9,431 bases of DNA from an uncultured Paraprevotella sp. (lineage in GTDB: Bacteria; Bacteroidota; Bacteroidia; Bacteroidales; Bacteroidaceae), in contig CAJUDC010000104.1 of assembly GCA_910584955.1 (NCBI GenBank), forward strand, positions 1-9,431, given 5' to 3'. The notes beneath the pieces are model-generated. The model worked only from the letters and a program-made list of their open reading frames with translations, made no database searches and had not been told where the DNA came from. The position numbers and the translations under genes were made by a program. Shown piece by piece: positions 6,286 through 9,431 of the stretch (position 1 is the first letter of the stretch; the number at the start of each line of letters is the position of its first letter).

Positions 6286-6849
6286 ATGAAACTGATCATC
6301 ATAGATAACTACGACTCTTTTACTTTTAACCTGTTTCACCTGGTCCGGGAACTGGGGGCGGAAACCGAGGTAGTGCGCAACGATCGCTTCCGGTTGGAAG
6401 ACCTGGCAGCTTACGATAAGATTATCTTGAGTCCTGGCCCCGGCATACCGTCGGAAGCGGGCCGGCTTCTCGACGTCATACGCTGTTATGCCGGTCGGAA
6501 ACCGCTTTTGGGCATTTGTCTGGGTCACCAGGCCATCGGAGAAGTTTTCGGAGGCAGGCTCGTCAACCTGTCCGAAGTGTTCCACGGCGTGCAATGCCCC
6601 GTCCGGCTTACCGGCGACGATTATTTGTTCAAGGGGCTACCGGATGAAATACCGGCCGGCAGATACCATTCCTGGGTGGTGGACGGCAACTCGTTGCCCG
6701 ACGAACTGGAGAGCATCGCCTACAGCCGGGAAGGACAGATTATGGCTCTGCGCCACAAACAATACGATGTGCGGGGAATCCAATTTCATCCCGAATCGGT
6801 ACTGACACCGGACGGAACCGCCATCTTGAAAAACTGGATAGAACATTAA
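6286..6849 (+). CDS. trpG: Anthranilate synthase component II (glutamine amidotransferase)
   Basis: A 187-residue class I glutamine amidotransferase that hydrolyses glutamine and passes ammonia to TrpE. The catalytic triad is visible: Cys78 in GICLGHQ (76-82), His168 and Glu170 in GIQFHPES (164-171). The N-terminal DNYDSFTFNL (7-16), SPGPG (49-53) and the RYHSW segment (126-130) are typical of TrpG/PabA. The length is standard for an unfused subunit, so the trpE-trpG fusion found in some bacteria is absent. It begins 26 nt after trpE. In some bacteria this subunit also serves PabB in folate synthesis; no pabB is visible here, so dual use cannot be judged. Confidence 0.97.
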   Translation: MKLIIIDNYDSFTFNLFHLVRELGAETEVVRNDRFRLEDLAAYDKIILSPGPGIPSEAGRLLDVIRCYAGRKPLLGICLGHQAIGEVFGGRLVNLSEVFHGVQCPVRLTGDDYLFKGLPDEIPAGRYHSWVVDGNSLPDELESIAYSREGQIMALRHKQYDVRGIQFHPESVLTPDGTAILKNWIEH

Positions 6850-6871
6850 CCGATAAACAAGACAATGGGAC

Positions 6872-7873
6872 ATGAACATGAAAGAAATACTGACAAGACT
6901 GTCCGCCCATGAGATCCTTTCACGGGAAGAAGCACGCGAAGTGATGCTGGCTGTCACACGCGAAGAATACAACGACGTGCAGATAACCGCTTTCTTCACG
7001 GCTTTGCTCATGCGCGGCATCCAAGTAGAAGAGCTGCTCGGCCTGCGCGACGGCTTGCTGGAGACGGGGCTTCCGGTTGACCTTTCCCCTTATAAGGTTA
7101 TCGACATCGTAGGTACGGGAGGGGACAACAAAAATACGTTCAACATATCCACCTGTGCCAGTCTGGTAGTGGCCGGTGCGGGATATAAAGTAGCCAAACA
7201 CGGCAATTATGCCGCCACATCCGTATCCGGTGCCAGCCAGGTGATAGAAGGCCACGGCGTGAAGTTCACCAACGACAACTCCCGACTACGCCGTTCGCTC
7301 GAAGACTGCAACTTTGTTTACCTGCACGCCCCCTTGTTCGCCCACGGCATGAAATCGGTTGCGCCTGTACGCAAAGCCATGCAGATTCCCACCTGTTTCA
7401 ACTTGCTGGGGCCGCTGGTGAATCCCTGCCGACCGGCCTTTCAACTACTGGGGGTGGCCACCATGAACCAAATGCGTTTATACAGCAGCGTGTACGAACG
7501 GCTGGGCGTCGCATACGGTATTGTAAACAGTCTGGACGGGTACGACGAGGTGTCGCTGACCGGCAACTTCAAAATAAAGACCAACCGTCGGGAACGTATC
7601 ATGCAACCCGCCGATTTAGGACTGCCGACGGTGCGCCCCGAAGATGTTTACGGCGGAGAGACACCTCAGGAAGCCCTGCGTATATTCGATCAAGTGCTGC
7701 GCGGCGAGGCAACCGACAGCCGGAAGAACGTCGTACTGGCCAACGCTGCACTGGCCATCCAAGTGATGAAACCGGACAAGGAACTGACCGACTGTATGGC
7801 ACTCGCCCGAGAATCTTTGGAAAGCGGAAAAGCATTGATGTGTTTAAAGAAGTATATAGATTTAAATTCTTGA
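6872..7873 (+). CDS. trpD: Anthranilate phosphoribosyltransferase
   Basis: A 333-residue enzyme that transfers phosphoribose from PRPP to anthranilate. Seen: the PRPP-binding GTGGD (81-85) and NIST (91-94) motifs, KHGN (109-112) followed by ATSVSGASQV instead of the enterobacterial RAVSS-type loop (a form I associate with Bacteroidetes), the anthranilate-contact Arg in VAPVRKA (R167), LLGPLVNP (178-185), and the Asp-Glu metal pair in GYDEVSL. It is a single-function protein, not fused to trpG as in Escherichia coli. ATGs at 6872 and 6878 are both in frame; related proteins usually start MKEIL or MKQIL, which favours 6878 (331 residues), so the given start is the outer limit. It follows trpG by 22 nt. 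It contains no Trp residue at all. Confidence 0.97.
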   Translation: MNMKEILTRLSAHEILSREEAREVMLAVTREEYNDVQITAFFTALLMRGIQVEELLGLRDGLLETGLPVDLSPYKVIDIVGTGGDNKNTFNISTCASLVVAGAGYKVAKHGNYAATSVSGASQVIEGHGVKFTNDNSRLRRSLEDCNFVYLHAPLFAHGMKSVAPVRKAMQIPTCFNLLGPLVNPCRPAFQLLGVATMNQMRLYSSVYERLGVAYGIVNSLDGYDEVSLTGNFKIKTNRRERIMQPADLGLPTVRPEDVYGGETPQEALRIFDQVLRGEATDSRKNVVLANAALAIQVMKPDKELTDCMALARESLESGKALMCLKKYIDLNS

Positions 7874-7886
7874 TAAAAACAATCTT

Positions 7887-8720
7887 ATGAAAGATATACT
7901 GAATGATATTATAGCCTGCAAACGTATGGAGGTAGCTATGCAGAAAACCAAGCTCCCTCCTGCGGATCTTTATACCGCTGTGGAACGGCAAATACAATGT
8001 GAAGCCGACGGGATACACACAAACAGGGCTGAATATATATCCGGTCGTCGGTCTATGCGCGATAGTTTGGCCCAGTCGGAATACGGCATCATCGCCGAGT
8101 TTAAACGCCGCTCTCCATCAAAAGGCTGGATTAAAGAGGAGGCACGCCCCGACTGTATTCCTCACGATTATGCAGTTGCCGGCGCCTCGGCCGTCTCCAT
8201 CCTGACGGATGAGAAATTCTTCGGCGGTTCGCTCGATTTTATCCGCATAGCACGCCCTACTGTGCCGGTGCCCATCCTCCGCAAAGATTTTATCATCGAT
8301 GAATACCAGTTGTTTCAAGCCCGCCAGGCCGGTGCCGATGCCGTGCTGCTCATTGCCGCTGTGCTGTCGGAGACGGAATGCCGGCAACTGATTCAGACCG
8401 CCCACCGGCTGGCATTGGAAGTCCTCTTGGAAATTCACGATGAATCCGAACTTACCTACACGGATTCGGCAGCGGATATGATCGGCGTGAACAATCGCCA
8501 TTTAGGTTCTTTTCATACCGATGCGGAACATTCGCTTCTGCTGGCGGGAAAACTGCCCCGAAACAAATTACTGGTCTCGGAAAGCGGTATCTCTTGTCCG
8601 CAGACCGTCCGTACATTGCGTCAGGCCGGATACCAAGGGTTTCTTATGGGAGAATATTTCATGCGGGCGGCTGATCCCGGTACGGCTTTAAAAGAATTTA
8701 TAGCAGAACTGGAAGCATGA
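7887..8720 (+). CDS. trpC: Indole-3-glycerol phosphate synthase
   Basis: A 277-residue TIM-barrel enzyme that closes the indole ring, converting CdRP to indole-3-glycerol phosphate. The family motifs run in order: IIAEFKRRSPSKGWI (68-82) with the catalytic E71 and K73, SILTDEKFFGGSLDFI (104-119), PILRKDFIIDEYQ (129-141) with the general-acid Lys K133, LLEIHDE (180-186) with E182, IGVNNRHL (199-206) with N202, LVSESGI (229-235) with E232, and the phosphate-binding GFLMGEYFM (251-259). It is not fused to trpF, unlike in Escherichia coli. It starts 13 nt after trpD, and its stop overlaps the trpF start by 4 nt (ATGA at 8717-8720), suggesting translational coupling of two consecutive pathway enzymes. 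Confidence 0.97.
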   Translation: MKDILNDIIACKRMEVAMQKTKLPPADLYTAVERQIQCEADGIHTNRAEYISGRRSMRDSLAQSEYGIIAEFKRRSPSKGWIKEEARPDCIPHDYAVAGASAVSILTDEKFFGGSLDFIRIARPTVPVPILRKDFIIDEYQLFQARQAGADAVLLIAAVLSETECRQLIQTAHRLALEVLLEIHDESELTYTDSAADMIGVNNRHLGSFHTDAEHSLLLAGKLPRNKLLVSESGISCPQTVRTLRQAGYQGFLMGEYFMRAADPGTALKEFIAELEA

Positions 8721-9367
8721 GCAGGGATTTCATCATTAAAATATGCGGTATGACGGAGGCGGAGAATATTCGTGAAGTAGAACGCCTCTTGCCTTCATGG
8801 ATGGGATTCATTTGTTGGAAGAATTCTCCACGCGGCGTGGAAGTCCCGCCGGCCTATCTCCCCGAACAGCCGCAACGGACAGGCGTATTTGTAAATCCGA
8901 CAATGGAATACGTACTTCAAAAAACGGAAGAATTCCGATTTGATCATGTGCAACTGCACGGAAAGGAATCCGCCGATTTTTGTCGTGACCTCCGCAAGGC
9001 ACTGCTTCGGATTCCCCGTCCCGTATCGCTGATAAAAGCATTCGCCGTTGCTTCGCCGGCAGACCTGAACTGCGTGGCGGAATATACAGCTCACTGCGAC
9101 TATTTCCTGTTTGATACGAAATGTACATGCACCGGTGGCAGTGGCCGGGCTTTCGACTGGCAGATCCTACAACATTATACCGGACCGATACCTTTTATAT
9201 TAAGCGGCGGTATCGGCCCCGACAGTCTTCCCGCTCTACGGCAGTTTTCCCATCCCTATTGGACGGGCATTGACCTGAACTCAAGATTCGAAGATACCCC
9301 CGGCCATAAAAACATCGCTCTGCTGCAATCTTTCTTTCGGGAGCTAAAGAACCATTCCCTTTTATAA
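8717..9367 (+). CDS. trpF: Phosphoribosylanthranilate isomerase
   Basis: A 216-residue TIM-barrel enzyme that isomerises phosphoribosylanthranilate to CdRP. Seen: KICGM (8-12) with the catalytic base C10, VQLHG (78-82), FLFDTK (130-135) with the general acid D133, GGSGRAFDW (140-148) and SGGIGPD (163-169) with GIDLNSRFE (184-192) for phosphate binding. Catalytic residues are intact. The segment after strand 2 reads WKNSPRGV (34-41) where relatives usually have YPKSPRYV, a mild divergence. It carries four Trp residues (28, 34, 148, 182), far more than the other enzymes of the operon. The start is fixed by the ATGA overlap with trpC. Confidence 0.95.
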   Translation: MSRDFIIKICGMTEAENIREVERLLPSWMGFICWKNSPRGVEVPPAYLPEQPQRTGVFVNPTMEYVLQKTEEFRFDHVQLHGKESADFCRDLRKALLRIPRPVSLIKAFAVASPADLNCVAEYTAHCDYFLFDTKCTCTGGSGRAFDWQILQHYTGPIPFILSGGIGPDSLPALRQFSHPYWTGIDLNSRFEDTPGHKNIALLQSFFRELKNHSLL

Positions 9368-9387
9368 ACCTGCAAATACAGATTATC

Positions 9388-9431
9388 ATGAACAGAATTA
9401 ACAAACTTTTTGAAGAAAATCAGGGAACAGA
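9388..9431 (+). CDS. trpA: Tryptophan synthase alpha chain, N-terminal start only
   Basis: The first 14 codons, MNRINKLFEENQGT, run off the right edge. The MNRINxLF beginning is typical of Bacteroidetes TrpA, which cleaves indole-3-glycerol phosphate to indole for TrpB. Position supports the call: it starts 20 nt after trpF and is the only pathway gene not yet seen. No catalytic residue is inside the window. Confidence 0.88.
   Translation, partial: MNRINKLFEENQGT

Overview
The window looks like a chromosomal segment from a member of the Bacteroidales (Bacteroides/Parabacteroides-like; genus not resolvable here). Four things point that way: the trp gene order B-E-G-D-C-F-A, Bacteroidetes-type promoter elements (TATCTTTG, once with TTTG 19 nt upstream), a general lack of Shine-Dalgarno sites, and protein signatures typical of the group. 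All genes read on the + strand. No RNA genes, CRISPR arrays or mobile elements were seen.

Region 1 (1-822) holds the 3' end of an outer-membrane porin. A very strong intrinsic terminator (618-663) and a second, less clear GC-rich hairpin (679-714) follow it. A probable -7 promoter element (786-793) comes next.

Region 2 (823-3328) is a compact four-gene cluster, probably one transcription unit: a small acidic protein of unknown function, an exported DRGH-type DNA/RNA non-specific endonuclease, a stand-alone B3/B4 (PheT-type tRNA-editing) domain protein with an unusually good Shine-Dalgarno, and a small exported protein of unknown function.

Region 3 (3329-3635) is the trp control region and the most informative part of the window. 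A full promoter (3409-3439) drives a leader that encodes a 19-residue peptide with three consecutive Trp codons (MYINKNTYWWWLYSKPKRS, 3463-3522). A strong terminator hairpin with a seven-T run follows (3559-3598). Hand folding finds competing 1:2 and 2:3 pairings in the right geometry, so this is a candidate ribosome-mediated tryptophan attenuator.

Region 4 (3636-9431) is the trp operon: trpB, trpE, trpG, trpD, trpC, trpF and the first 14 codons of trpA. Together they convert chorismate to tryptophan: TrpE/TrpG make anthranilate, TrpD adds phosphoribose, TrpF isomerises, TrpC closes the indole ring, and TrpA/TrpB finish. Spacing is tight (8 to 26 nt, and a 4-nt ATGA overlap between trpC and trpF). 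TrpE keeps the N-terminal LxESS motif associated with tryptophan feedback inhibition, so control probably acts at both transcription and enzyme level.
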